Assembly (NCBI RefSeq): GCF_030696665.1
Contig: NZ_JAUYRV010000046.1
Location: 1 to 64,000 of the forward strand
Direction: 5' to 3'
Length of the DNA: 64,000 nucleotides
Origin: Novosphingobium sp.
GTDB lineage: Bacteria > Pseudomonadota > Alphaproteobacteria > Sphingomonadales > Sphingomonadaceae
This document shows, piece after piece, positions 1-10,030 of the stretch. Positions within the stretch are counted from its first letter, which is position 1; the number at the start of each line of letters is the position of its first letter. The position numbers and the translations under genes were made by a program. Under the pieces are notes generated by a model. It was not told where the DNA came from. It worked only from the letters and a program-made list of their open reading frames with translations, and ran no database searches.

Positions 1-1580
1 CGATCAAAGGCGGGATCGAGCGTTCGGCCTGTCCGCTCGACGATCCGAAATATGCCGACATCATGGTGAACATCACCGAAGTGGCGTTTGGCGGGTTGAA
101 GGAAATCGACCCGTCAGAACTGGACGATACGTGGAAGGCGATTGTCGGGACACAGCAGCCCATCGCCACCTTGTGCGAAATCCGCGATGCGGCGGGCACG
201 ATGCTGCGCAACAAGGGCTATCTGGCGGCGGTGCAGGTGCCGACCCAGAAGATCGAGGATGGCAAGGTCCGCATGGAGGTGATCTATGCGCGAATATCAA
301 CCGTTCGGGCGCGCGGCGAAACGCGCGGAGCCGAAGCAAAGCTGCAGCAGTATCTGGGCAAGCTGACCGGCGACGAGGTGTTCAACCAGCGCCGTGCGGA
401 ACGCTATCTGCTGCTGGCGCGCGATTTGCCGGGTTACAACGTGCAACTGACGCTGAAGCCTGCAGGAACGGGGCCGGGCGATCTGGTGGCCGAAGTGGCG
501 GTGCTGCGCGAGGGCTATGCGGTTGACATGACCGTGCAGAACCTCGCTGCAGAAGCGACCGGGCGGTTTGGCGGCCAGGTGCGCGCGCAAGTGTTCGGGC
601 TGACCGGCATGGGTGACGTTACGTCGCTGTCCTATTACGCGACGTCGGATTTTACCGAGCAGCATATCCTGCAAGGCTCGCATGAATTTCGCCCCGGATC
701 GGAAGGGCTGATCGTGGGCGGGCAGTTCACGTATGCCTGGACCAAACCTGACGTTGCGGGCTTGCCAGCAGGTGTCTCGCTCGATGCGCGCACGCTTTAT
801 GCCAGCGTTTATGCGCGTTATCCTGTGCAGCGCTCACTGGCGCGCAACATCTGGGTGAGCGGCGGGCTGGATCTCGTCAACCAGAACGTGGACTTTATCG
901 GCCCGCTTACGCGCGACAAGATCCGGGTGGGCTGGAGCAGGCTGGATATCGACGCGATTGATACCGCGCGGGTGCAGCCGCGCTGGCGGCTCGCCTCGTC
1001 GCTGGAACTGCGGCAAGGCCTTTCGATCCTTGATGCGACAAAGGCGTGCGTCGGAGCGGGTTGCGCAGCGGTGGTGCCCACCAGCCGGTTTGACGGTTCG
1101 ACCAGTGCGACGGTGGTGCGCTGGCAGGGTGAATATGAGCGGGCGCTGGGGAGCAAGGTTTCGTTCCTGCTCGCCCCGCGCGGGCAATACGCGTTCAATC
1201 CGCTGTTCAGTTTTGAGGAGTTTTCGGCGGGGAACTTCACCATCGGGCGGGGCTATGATCCGGGGCAGTTGATCGGCGACAGCGCGATTGGCAGCACCGC
1301 AGAACTGCGTGGGCCACGGCTTGCCGTAGGCAGTGACAGTGATTGGCGGGTGCAGCCGTTTGTCTATTTCGATGCGGCCTGGGTGTGGAACAAGGGCATT
1401 GCCGGGTCAGAACGGCTGACCTCGGCAGGCGGTGGCATTCGCTCGGAGATCGGCTCGCGCTTCCGGCTTGAGGCGACCGTGGCCGTGCCGCTTGAGCGCT
1501 TGAGCGGGCAGACTGAGCGTTCCAAACCCCGATTTCTTGTGACTCTCACCACACGGCTGCTGCCGTGGAGGAGCTTCTGA
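1..1580 (+). CDS. TpsB-type two-partner secretion transporter (ShlB/FhaC family), 5' end outside window
   Basis: Outer-membrane pore that exports a partner exoprotein. The reading frame is already open at base 3, so the start codon lies upstream; about 525 residues are visible. The first ~100 look like a POTRA domain (CPLDDPKY... and RNKGYLAAVQVP), which in this family binds the partner in the periplasm. The rest alternates like an outer-membrane beta-barrel. GRGYDPG near visible residue 415 resembles the conserved loop-6 RGY motif, and the chain ends in phenylalanine as barrel proteins usually do. Its stop overlaps the start of the giant exoprotein gene (TGATG), so the two are probably translated together. 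The family call is firm; the substrate is inferred from adjacency. The N-terminal signal peptide and helix cannot be seen. Confidence 0.88.
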   Translation, partial: IKGGIERSACPLDDPKYADIMVNITEVAFGGLKEIDPSELDDTWKAIVGTQQPIATLCEIRDAAGTMLRNKGYLAAVQVPTQKIEDGKVRMEVIYARISTVRARGETRGAEAKLQQYLGKLTGDEVFNQRRAERYLLLARDLPGYNVQLTLKPAGTGPGDLVAEVAVLREGYAVDMTVQNLAAEATGRFGGQVRAQVFGLTGMGDVTSLSYYATSDFTEQHILQGSHEFRPGSEGLIVGGQFTYAWTKPDVAGLPAGVSLDARTLYASVYARYPVQRSLARNIWVSGGLDLVNQNVDFIGPLTRDKIRVGWSRLDIDAIDTARVQPRWRLASSLELRQGLSILDATKACVGAGCAAVVPTSRFDGSTSATVVRWQGEYERALGSKVSFLLAPRGQYAFNPLFSFEEFSAGNFTIGRGYDPGQLIGDSAIGSTAELRGPRLAVGSDSDWRVQPFVYFDAAWVWNKGIAGSERLTSAGGGIRSEIGSRFRLEATVAVPLERLSGQTERSKPRFLVTLTTRLLPWRSF

Positions 1581-4500
1581 TGCGTGCGATCTCATCGGCA
1601 ACCATGAAGCAGATGCTATCGGCATCGGGGCTGGCACTGGCAACCGCGCTGGTGGCAACGGGAACATCGTTGAAGGCGCAGTCGTTCAACGCCACCAATT
1701 CCGTGGTTGGCGGCTCTGCAACGATCTTTGATTCGACCGGCACCACAACAATAACGGTTTCAACGCCAAGCGCGGTGATCAACTGGACGCCGAGCGATAC
1801 CGCGCCAACGGGCGGGCCGATCAATTTCCAGACTGTGGGCACGACTGCAACCTTCCAGAATGACTTCAACAATCCCGACTTTGCCGTGCTGAACCGGATT
1901 GAGCCTTCGGGGTCGACGCGGCCAGTGCAGTTCAACGGCAATCTGATATCGCAATTGCAGCAGGTGTCGGCTGCACCGGTTCCAGGCGGCACGGTGTTCT
2001 TCTACAGCCCTGGCGGCATCCTGATTGGCGGCGGCAGCGTGTTTGATGTCGGCAATCTGGTGCTGACCACGTCCGACCTGAATTATGACGCTGCCACCGG
2101 GGCGTTCGATACCAGCGGCTCCTATGTGTTCGAGGCAGCTACGGTGCCGGGATCGCAGATCGTGGTTTCGGCAGGAGCGCAACTGAACGCGACTGTCGAT
2201 GGATCATACATTGCGCTGGTTGCGCCATCGGTGGTCAACAATGGCACTATCGACGTTAACGGCGCGGCGGCGCTGGTGGCAGCAGATGCAGCGACGATCA
2301 CGTTTTCGCCCAACGGCCTGTTCGACATTGAGGTTAATTCGGGCACAAGCGCCACCGGCACCGTCGCGGCAAACAACGGCACGATCACCGGGCCTGCGGC
2401 GGTAACAGCCGGTAACTTCTTCCATCGTGTCTACATGGTTGCCGTGCCGAAGAACGATGCCATCACAATGGCGATTGGCGCGGGAAGTTCGCTGGGATTC
2501 GACATTGCCGGTGCAGCTGATGCAAGCGGCAACACCATTATCCTCTCCGCCGGGCAGGATGTTGTCGGCGGAGACCCAAGTCTCACACCTTCTGCTGGAG
2601 GCGGCACTGGTGTCGCATCGATCACCGGTGCGGACAGCATGTTCACGTCTGCCGTCACGGGGCGGGCGACGGGCGCGATCAATATGGTGGCGAATACCGC
2701 AAGTGGCATTTCGTTCGCTGGCACAGCTACCTTGCGCGCCAGGGCTCCGAATTCGAGCATCACTGCCAATGCGGGTAGCGTGGTGAACTTTGCGGAAACA
2801 CTTCTGTTTTCGGCCAGAGCTGACGGTACGTCAGCCACGCCGAACGCTCAAGGCGGCGGCGTGGCACTACGCGCGCTTGGCGGCGGGTCGATCAACGTTG
2901 TTGGCGATGCCACCCTAAGCGCGGAAGCCTTTGGCGCTGCATCCACGATTGCCAACACTGTCAGTGGCAACGGGACAGGCGGGAGCGTGCTTGTCGAGGC
3001 GGTGAACGGCGGGACTGTTTCCTTCCAATCCGATCTCGATGTATTCGCCGATGGGGTTGGCGGAGAGCCCACTCTTGCCGGGATCGGCGGTGGTATTGGC
3101 ACTGGCGGATCCGTTGTAATTCGCGCTTCCGGCACGACCGGTTCAGCGATCAACGTGGGTGATGACCTTACGATCAGTTCGAGGGGCGAGGGCACGGACG
3201 GGACCGGTTGTGCCAATTGTCTGTTTGACGGGGAAAGAGCGGTAGGCGGGGCAATCTCGCTGTTTTCACTGGGTAATGGCAACAGCGTGACTGTTGTTAG
3301 CAGCACCAACCTTGATGTCGGCGCTGACGCAGGAGAAGCGTTGACTGGCATCGCAGGCGACGCTGCTGGCGGGATAATCACGGTTCGCGCGAATGACGGC
3401 GCGATCATGTCATTCGTTGATTTTACTGGCACCGCATCAGCGGGTGGCGGCGGCAGCACCGGGACTGCGGCGGGCAATGCCGATGGTGGTTTGATTGAAT
3501 TCTCTGCCAGCGGCACGGGCATCGGTGGGATTGATGTTACCGGCAACATGACGTTGCAAGCTGATTCCTTTGGCGGAAACGCGCTCGCTTTGGGGGGCGC
3601 TGGGGGAACGGCAGCGGGCGGATCGATTATCGTCAGCGCGCGCGATGAGAAATTCATAGATGTTGGCGGCACGTTTGACGCGACCGCCGACGCGACGGGT
3701 GGCGGTGGCTATGCCGGACCGAGGACGGGCATTGGTGGTGCCGTAACGATCGAAGCGCGAACTGCCGCGAGCCTGACCATTGATGGTTCTGCTTCGGTCG
3801 TGTCGCAAGGGACAGGCGGGCTTGGCGTTGATACGCAGGCAGGCGGCTTAGGGTCCGGCGGCGTTGCGGAAATTGCTGCGTTCGGCGGTGTGGTTTCGAT
3901 TGCAGGTGACACAACCGTAATCTCGCAAGGACGAGGCGGCGATCAGATCGGCAATGCTGCGGCAGGTGCCGGGCAGGGCGGTACAGCACAAATCGTGATC
4001 GGAACGAGCGGGCTGGTCGAATTGCTGCAGGCCGCGACGATAGTTGCGCAAGGGGTGGGTGGTGCAGGCACCAGCGGTCCCGATGTGGTCGGCGGCACGG
4101 GTACAGGCGGTCTCGCGCGGTTCAATCTTGGTGGCGGCACGCTCGACATCACCGGTGACTTGACGCTCGATTCCACCGGTTTCGGCAATGTTGGCTCGGC
4201 GCAAGGTGGTAATGGCCTAGGCGGAAGCACTTCGATCCTTCAGAACGGCAACACGCTGACCGTGGGCGGCGTCAGCTATATCGGCGCGGCAGGCAGCGGC
4301 GGATTTTCGGCCTTTGGATCTGCTGCGGGCAACGGCACAGGCGGGACAATCAGCATCAACGCAAGCGGTAGCACGGCTGTGCTTTCGCAAACGGGCACGG
4401 TGATCATCGAAGCGACTGGGTACGGAGGAGCGGGCCGGGACGGCGGCGCTGGCACAGGCGGGTCCATTCAGGTCACGGCGGCCGCTTCGACGATCAGCGC

Positions 4501-7500
4501 GGGTAGCGAATTGCAGGTGTTCTCGGACGGCCAAGGCGGCGATGGCGGGCCGAACGGCGGAAATGGCGGCTTGGGCACCGGTGGTGCGATCAGCCTGTTT
4601 TCTACAGGGAGCGCCCTTGGGGCAAGCAGCATAACCGCACCTGTTGTGAACATCAGCGCAACCGGACGCGGCGGCGATGGCACCAGCGAGGTCGCCGCCG
4701 GGGGCGTGCAGGCAGGCGATGGTGGCGCAGGTGTTGGCGGAACGGTGTCGCTAAACACGGCACCCGATGGCGGAACCATTGAAACGCTCCAGCTGACAGC
4801 GAGCGCTTCAGGCGTCGGCGGACTTGGCGGCAATGGTGCGTCGTCTTCGGGGCCGGGCGAGCACGCTGGGTCTGGTGGATCGGCGACAGGTGGCACGATC
4901 AACTTCGGTTCAGTTCTGGGCACTGGAACAGGGACCGGTGGCTTCGTGCTTGGCGATGTGCTGGTCGATGCCGGTGCCAGCGCCGGAAATGGCGGGATTG
5001 GTGGAGCAGGCACTCCTCCGGGGCGCGCGGGCAGTGGTGGAAATGCTACGGGCGGCGCTGTTACTATGCTGCTGGACGCTGGCGGCAGTACACTGACAGT
5101 GGACGGCTTGCTGCGGGTTGGGGCCAACGCGGTTGGCGGTGTGACCGGGCCTTGCTTCACGGCCTGCACGATCACGGCAGGCACGGGCACTGGCGGAACG
5201 ATCTTCCTCGGGTCCAACGGCCTGACGACGGGCAACCAGATTTCGGCGACGACGCTTGACCTTTCAGCGTTCGGTGAAGGTGGGAGCAGCGGCGCGGCAA
5301 GTGGCGCGCAAGGCACTGGCGGCTCGGTGTTTCTGAGGCTCGGTTCGGGCATGACGCTCACGGCCGGGGACGTCACGTTAAGCGCCTTTGCCGAAGGCGG
5401 CGATTCCTTCTCCGACGAAGTGGCTGACCTGCTGGGTGGTGCAGCACAAGGCGGAAACGCGCAATTCATTGCGTCTGGAACAAGCAGCGCAGTCATATCC
5501 GGTCAGGTTGGGATATCTGCAAACGCAGCCGGCGGCTTCAGTTCAGGCGCGGGCGGCGTAGGGGGTAACGGCACAGCAGGAACCGCACGGCTGTTTAGCG
5601 ATGGTGGTAACATTGCCATCAGCGGCAGTGCTGATCTCCGAGCCAACGGCACCGGCGGTAATGGTGGCACCGAGGGTGTTGCCGGTGCGGGGGGCACGGG
5701 TCTTGGCGGCAGTGCATTGCTCACGGTCGGTACGCCTACCTTGCTGGGCAACAACGGCCAGATTGCGGTGGCAGGAATCGTCAACGCCAGCGCGGGGGCG
5801 CTTGGAGGGGCAGGCTTCAACGCGGGTAGTGGAACCGGCGGGCTGACGGCAATCGTTGCGCGGCAGGGCACGCTTGTGCTTGGGCAAGTGATTGCAACGG
5901 CGGACGCCACTGGCGGGAATTCCATCAACGGTGGCGTTGGTGGCGCTGCGACTGGCGGCGCAATCGAGATATTCGCGCATAACGCAGTTGAAGGCGGCGC
6001 ATTGCTGACCGCTGACAGTCTGCTCGCGCAGGCAACCGCTCTTGGCGGAGATGGCGGCAACATCTTCAATCCCAACGCACTTGGCGCGGTGGGTGGAACT
6101 GCCGAAGGTGGCGAAGTTTCCGTGTTTGGCAGTGCAGGCAACGGCCAGATCGATATTGAGACTCTTGATCTTTCCGCCGACGCGATTGGCGGGACCGGCG
6201 GCACTGCTGTGTTCGATATTGGCGGGACGGGTGGCCTTTCCACCGGCGGAGCGGTCCAGCTTGGCCTTGCCAGCGGCATCGATACCGGGACGATCAATAA
6301 CGGTTCGGCAAGGTTCGGGACGGTCGAGGCAACGGCATCGGCCACGGGCGGCGAGGGCGGTTCAGCGGAATTCGTCGGCGGAACCGGCGGCACGGCAATT
6401 GGCGGCGGCGTTACGTTGCTGGCGCGCGGCGGACTTGTCACCATCGATAACGCCTCGACGTTTGAAGCGGACGCGACGGGCGGAGCGGGTGGGGCTACCA
6501 TTACCCAAGGCGATGGCGGCAACGCCGTGATCAGCAACTTGGCCGGGGAAACCTTTATTTCCGGCGTCAAACTGCTGGTGACCAACCGTTTCGACCAGCC
6601 CACCCAGCGCGGAAGCCTGAATGCGGCGGGGCTTGCGTTCACGGCTGCTGCGGTTGGCGGTAGCGGCACCGTCAACGGCACCACTTCTATGGCGCAGAGC
6701 GCGGTTCGGTTGCAGATTACCAATGGCGATTATACGGGCACCGATCTTTCGATGATCGCGCTGGCAGACAGCGTCAGTGCAGCCGCCGTGCCCGATCAAT
6801 TCACGATGCTTGGCGGATCGATGGATCTCAGCGGGAATCTGGGTATTTTGACGCCGGGTCAATTCTCGCTCAGGCTCGACAATGCAACGGCTGTGGCTGA
6901 CAGCGTGGCAATCTCGGCGGAAAACTGGACTCTCAGCGGGACGGACCCGGCAGTTCTCGGCACGCTGACAGGCGTGTCGTCGCTCAGCCTCACGTCGGGG
7001 CTGGATCTGGTGGGCCACGCCAATCTGCGGTCCGATGTGGACGTCTCGCTATTTGCAGATGGGCGGATCGCGTTCGGCGATGTGGTCAGTCTGGGCAGCA
7101 TTACGGCACGAAGCGGCGGCTCCATCATGCTGGGCGGGCTTTCCGCACAAGGGTTTGTGGATCTGTTTGGCGGCACCGATGTGGAAACCGGGCTGATTGC
7201 GGCCATCGGTTCGGTTTCGATCGGTACGCCCGGTTCGATCACCACCGGCAACGTGAATGCAGGCAGCGGGACGCCGGGCGCTACCGATCCGAACAGCATC
7301 GTTCTTGACGCTGGCAGCAATGTCAGCACCGGCAACCTGACATCGTCGAGCGATGTTCTGGTCATTGCAGGGGGCGACATCGGGACCGGCGTGATCGCAG
7401 GCTATGATGCGCTGATCCTTGGGCATGGCAACACCGCGCTGGGCGGATTCGATCTGGTGAACCGCCTGCTTGTTGCTGATCGCGCATTGGCATTTCCCGG

Positions 7501-10030
7501 ACCGGGCGGCGAACTTGCGAGCAAGGATGAGATATTCGCAGCCACCCCGGTGGCAACTTTGGGTGCGGTCAGCATCAACGATCCGTCCGCTGCGGCATCG
7601 CTGCTGATTGCGGCGGGGACGACTGCGGACATCGCCGATATCACCGCCACTGGTGACATCAGCATTTCAAGCGGCGGCAACGCGACGCTGGGCATGTTGC
7701 AAAGCAGTGCCGGTTCAATCGAGTTGACGTCATCGGGCGGTTCGATCGCAGCGGGTGACGTCAGTGCCGCGTTCGGCCTTTCTGTCAGCGCCAATGGAGA
7801 CCTGCAGCTCGGGGCGGTTTCAGGCAGCGGAGTGACACTGGACTCCGGCGCTGGATTGACTGCGGGCAACGTGGTCGCCGGGGCTTCAGGCATGACGCTG
7901 ACGGCGGGTAGCAACATGCAGGTGGGCAATCTGACGTCTCTGGCGGATGTTGTTGCGGTCGCGTCGGGCAACCTGACTGCGGGGTCTGTGCAGGCGGTTG
8001 ACGCGCTTCTGCTTGGCGGCGGGAGCGTGACGGCGAATAGCTTTACAGTGAGCAATCGTGCGCTGATCGCCAACGCTTCGATGGTGCCAAGTGGCGGCCC
8101 TATCGACAAGGCGCAGATTCTGGCGGCGGCTCCGGTGGCGACGGGTGGTGCAGTCACGCTTGCCAATGCTTCGAACGTCGGATCGCTGCGCATTGCGGCA
8201 GGGACCACGGCGGCGACAGCAGGTGTGCAGGCCAGCGGCAATATCGGCGTGACCAGCACCGGCAGTGGCAGTTTCGGCACGCTGGTAAGCACGGGCGGGA
8301 ATGTTGAACTGATCGCGCGTTCCGGCAGTGTGGCTGCCTCGGCGATCAACGCGCGCCTCGATGTGCTGGCAAGCGGTGCAGGCGGATTGAATCTGGGTAC
8401 GGTTGCCGGGCGCAATCTGGCGCTGCTTTCGGGCGGGAACGTGGTGGTCGGCACGGCGCGGGCCGGGGTGATCAGCAATGCTGCTGGCCAGATCACAGGG
8501 GCGACCGGTCAGTTGTACATCGCCAACGCGTCGATGCTACCGGTGACGGCGGTACCGGGAGCGATTGGTTACGCCGGACTGTTCGCGGCGACTCCGGTGG
8601 CAGCGGGCGGGACCGTATCGATTCAGAACGCGGCCATTGCAGGGCGCATTCTCAGTTCCTCCAACGGGGCGATGACCGGGGGAGCGCTGACAGGTTACAA
8701 CCGGATTGACGTGATCTCGAATGCCGGGGTGACCGTGGCCCAACGCTGGTTCGCACCAGCGGTGCAGATATTCAGCGGCGATATCACGATTGTGGGCAAT
8801 GGTGCAGGTTTGCCGCAGAGCCTGCCTACAGGCATCCGCACCACGCAGGATGGCACGGTCGGCATCGCCTCTATTTCGGCATCGCCCGCGCTGATTGGTG
8901 ATGGGTTGACCGGATCTGGCTTTGCATTGAGCAATGCTGAAATCGCGTTGATTTCCACCGGTCAGTTGACCATCGCTGCGGCTGATCGTTCCGCCAATGC
9001 GATCGACATGCAGATCGGCCGGTTGGACCTGACCGTTGGCAGCAGCATTGGCAGCGGCACGGTGGTGGGTTCTGCCGGACGCCTGATCTTCGCCACGGGC
9101 AATGCCTCTACACAGACATTGGGCGGTGCGATCCGTGTAACCGGGGCGATCAACGGAACGGGGTTCGGTTCGGGCAATGTGCTGGAATTCAGCACAGGAC
9201 GCTTCGAACTTGACGCAACGACCGGCTCTATCAGCCTTGCCTCCACCGGCACCACGCTGGGTGGCATCGCCGAATTCAACGCGGCGAACATCCATGTGGC
9301 GTCAGCAACTATTCTCGACAGGCTGGCGGCCAATCCGCTCTATGCCGGGCGGATTGCCGATCTGAATGCGCCGGCGACGGTGCAACGGCCTGACGGCGTG
9401 CTGCGGGCGCTGGGTCTCGACTTCTATCCCACCGGCACGCTCTATATCCAGAACACCGGCACCGCCCTGAATCCGGCAGGGTTTTTTGCCGACATAGAAT
9501 TTACTGATGTGACCGCTCCGGCCAATGCGCAGGCGGGGTCGGTTTCGGTGGTGGTCAACGGCGCGTTCCAGACCCCCGCCGGGATTGTCGCTGGTGTGGA
9601 TGCACACGCGCTTGCCGTGGCCGAGGCGGATGACCTTGCGCCATTCAGCGCTGACAGCCAGATCAACGGTTGTCTGTTCTCGGTGGCGGAGTGCATTGCG
9701 CCCGTTGCGGTGGACGAAGGTGAGCCGGATGTGATCGGCGCGATTTCGGCGCAGTTCGAAGTTGGTGCCAACGATCCTCTCGGCAGCACGCCTGCTTTCA
9801 CCGAGGAACCAGCGGACGAGACTGGCGAGCCGGATGAGGAAGACGCTCAGGTGCAACTGCCCGTCGAAGATGTTGGCCAAGCAAGCCCGATTGTGCCGCC
9901 GATGAGCATTATCAACGACGGTCCGCTCGACACGCAAAGTGAGATCGAAGAACCCGTGACCGGCGGTGGCAACCCCGCGTTGATCGGTTCAATGGCAATC
10001 GGCACCGGCCGGACAGGAGACGCCCAGTGA
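1580..10030 (+). CDS. Giant glycine-rich TpsA-like exoprotein (filamentous hemagglutinin-like)
   Basis: Predicted secreted or surface adhesin of 2816 residues. I chose ATG 1580 over GTG 1565 because GGAGGAG at 1567-1573 sits at ideal distance and the ATG overlaps the transporter stop. Residues 1-34 form a signal peptide, probable cleavage after LKA. Residues ~35-250 resemble the TPS targeting domain, with NPDF at 98-101 and SPGGI at 143-147 in place of the usual NPNL and NPNGI boxes. Residues ~340-1650 are glycine-rich repeats, each ~60 residues. Residues ~1985-2400 hold three longer repeats starting near ATPVA. The end is acidic and proline-rich. Cysteines occur in three close pairs: GCANC, PCFTAC and C2698/C2705. 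The sequence suggests a beta-helix fibre; function in adhesion, biofilm or contact inhibition is not shown. No toxin domain was recognised at the C-terminus. Confidence 0.85.
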   Translation: MRAISSATMKQMLSASGLALATALVATGTSLKAQSFNATNSVVGGSATIFDSTGTTTITVSTPSAVINWTPSDTAPTGGPINFQTVGTTATFQNDFNNPDFAVLNRIEPSGSTRPVQFNGNLISQLQQVSAAPVPGGTVFFYSPGGILIGGGSVFDVGNLVLTTSDLNYDAATGAFDTSGSYVFEAATVPGSQIVVSAGAQLNATVDGSYIALVAPSVVNNGTIDVNGAAALVAADAATITFSPNGLFDIEVNSGTSATGTVAANNGTITGPAAVTAGNFFHRVYMVAVPKNDAITMAIGAGSSLGFDIAGAADASGNTIILSAGQDVVGGDPSLTPSAGGGTGVASITGADSMFTSAVTGRATGAINMVANTASGISFAGTATLRARAPNSSITANAGSVVNFAETLLFSARADGTSATPNAQGGGVALRALGGGSINVVGDATLSAEAFGAASTIANTVSGNGTGGSVLVEAVNGGTVSFQSDLDVFADGVGGEPTLAGIGGGIGTGGSVVIRASGTTGSAINVGDDLTISSRGEGTDGTGCANCLFDGERAVGGAISLFSLGNGNSVTVVSSTNLDVGADAGEALTGIAGDAAGGIITVRANDGAIMSFVDFTGTASAGGGGSTGTAAGNADGGLIEFSASGTGIGGIDVTGNMTLQADSFGGNALALGGAGGTAAGGSIIVSARDEKFIDVGGTFDATADATGGGGYAGPRTGIGGAVTIEARTAASLTIDGSASVVSQGTGGLGVDTQAGGLGSGGVAEIAAFGGVVSIAGDTTVISQGRGGDQIGNAAAGAGQGGTAQIVIGTSGLVELLQAATIVAQGVGGAGTSGPDVVGGTGTGGLARFNLGGGTLDITGDLTLDSTGFGNVGSAQGGNGLGGSTSILQNGNTLTVGGVSYIGAAGSGGFSAFGSAAGNGTGGTISINASGSTAVLSQTGTVIIEATGYGGAGRDGGAGTGGSIQVTAAASTISAGSELQVFSDGQGGDGGPNGGNGGLGTGGAISLFSTGSALGASSITAPVVNISATGRGGDGTSEVAAGGVQAGDGGAGVGGTVSLNTAPDGGTIETLQLTASASGVGGLGGNGASSSGPGEHAGSGGSATGGTINFGSVLGTGTGTGGFVLGDVLVDAGASAGNGGIGGAGTPPGRAGSGGNATGGAVTMLLDAGGSTLTVDGLLRVGANAVGGVTGPCFTACTITAGTGTGGTIFLGSNGLTTGNQISATTLDLSAFGEGGSSGAASGAQGTGGSVFLRLGSGMTLTAGDVTLSAFAEGGDSFSDEVADLLGGAAQGGNAQFIASGTSSAVISGQVGISANAAGGFSSGAGGVGGNGTAGTARLFSDGGNIAISGSADLRANGTGGNGGTEGVAGAGGTGLGGSALLTVGTPTLLGNNGQIAVAGIVNASAGALGGAGFNAGSGTGGLTAIVARQGTLVLGQVIATADATGGNSINGGVGGAATGGAIEIFAHNAVEGGALLTADSLLAQATALGGDGGNIFNPNALGAVGGTAEGGEVSVFGSAGNGQIDIETLDLSADAIGGTGGTAVFDIGGTGGLSTGGAVQLGLASGIDTGTINNGSARFGTVEATASATGGEGGSAEFVGGTGGTAIGGGVTLLARGGLVTIDNASTFEADATGGAGGATITQGDGGNAVISNLAGETFISGVKLLVTNRFDQPTQRGSLNAAGLAFTAAAVGGSGTVNGTTSMAQSAVRLQITNGDYTGTDLSMIALADSVSAAAVPDQFTMLGGSMDLSGNLGILTPGQFSLRLDNATAVADSVAISAENWTLSGTDPAVLGTLTGVSSLSLTSGLDLVGHANLRSDVDVSLFADGRIAFGDVVSLGSITARSGGSIMLGGLSAQGFVDLFGGTDVETGLIAAIGSVSIGTPGSITTGNVNAGSGTPGATDPNSIVLDAGSNVSTGNLTSSSDVLVIAGGDIGTGVIAGYDALILGHGNTALGGFDLVNRLLVADRALAFPGPGGELASKDEIFAATPVATLGAVSINDPSAAASLLIAAGTTADIADITATGDISISSGGNATLGMLQSSAGSIELTSSGGSIAAGDVSAAFGLSVSANGDLQLGAVSGSGVTLDSGAGLTAGNVVAGASGMTLTAGSNMQVGNLTSLADVVAVASGNLTAGSVQAVDALLLGGGSVTANSFTVSNRALIANASMVPSGGPIDKAQILAAAPVATGGAVTLANASNVGSLRIAAGTTAATAGVQASGNIGVTSTGSGSFGTLVSTGGNVELIARSGSVAASAINARLDVLASGAGGLNLGTVAGRNLALLSGGNVVVGTARAGVISNAAGQITGATGQLYIANASMLPVTAVPGAIGYAGLFAATPVAAGGTVSIQNAAIAGRILSSSNGAMTGGALTGYNRIDVISNAGVTVAQRWFAPAVQIFSGDITIVGNGAGLPQSLPTGIRTTQDGTVGIASISASPALIGDGLTGSGFALSNAEIALISTGQLTIAAADRSANAIDMQIGRLDLTVGSSIGSGTVVGSAGRLIFATGNASTQTLGGAIRVTGAINGTGFGSGNVLEFSTGRFELDATTGSISLASTGTTLGGIAEFNAANIHVASATILDRLAANPLYAGRIADLNAPATVQRPDGVLRALGLDFYPTGTLYIQNTGTALNPAGFFADIEFTDVTAPANAQAGSVSVVVNGAFQTPAGIVAGVDAHALAVAEADDLAPFSADSQINGCLFSVAECIAPVAVDEGEPDVIGAISAQFEVGANDPLGSTPAFTEEPADETGEPDEEDAQVQLPVEDVGQASPIVPPMSIINDGPLDTQSEIEEPVTGGGNPALIGSMAIGTGRTGDAQ
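2595..6530 (+). repeat. Degenerate in-frame glycine-rich repeats inside the exoprotein gene
   Basis: About 1300 residues are built from diverged units of roughly 60 residues. Each has a GG-x-GG-x-GTGG turn followed by short hydrophobic/polar strands such as SVTLxxxGG and LxASAxGxGG. The DNA copies are diverged, so the array is old or under selection for protein shape rather than a recent expansion. The opposite strand is open over long stretches because glycine codons complement to proline/alanine codons; those antisense frames are not genes. Confidence 0.75.
7525..8700 (+). repeat. Three longer C-terminal repeats in the exoprotein
   Basis: A module recurs near residues 1988, 2183 and 2336: (F/L)AA(T/A)PVA, then GAV(S/T) or GTVSI, then SLLIAAGTTA-like or shorter versions, then a glycine-rich strand segment. 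It is preceded by a VNRLLVADRAL- or VSNRALIANAS-like segment. The spacing is about 195 and 150 residues. These units differ in composition from the glycine-rich array upstream and may form a separate stalk or a membrane-proximal region. Confidence 0.6.

Noticed and set aside
2595..6530. A possible CRISPR or tandem DNA repeat array
   Set aside because: The repeats are protein-level, variable in length and not separated by unique spacers.
4468..6723. Long proline/alanine-rich open frames on the minus strand inside the exoprotein gene
   Set aside because: They are the complement of a glycine-rich coding array (GGC to GCC) and have no ribosome sites, family motifs or start context.
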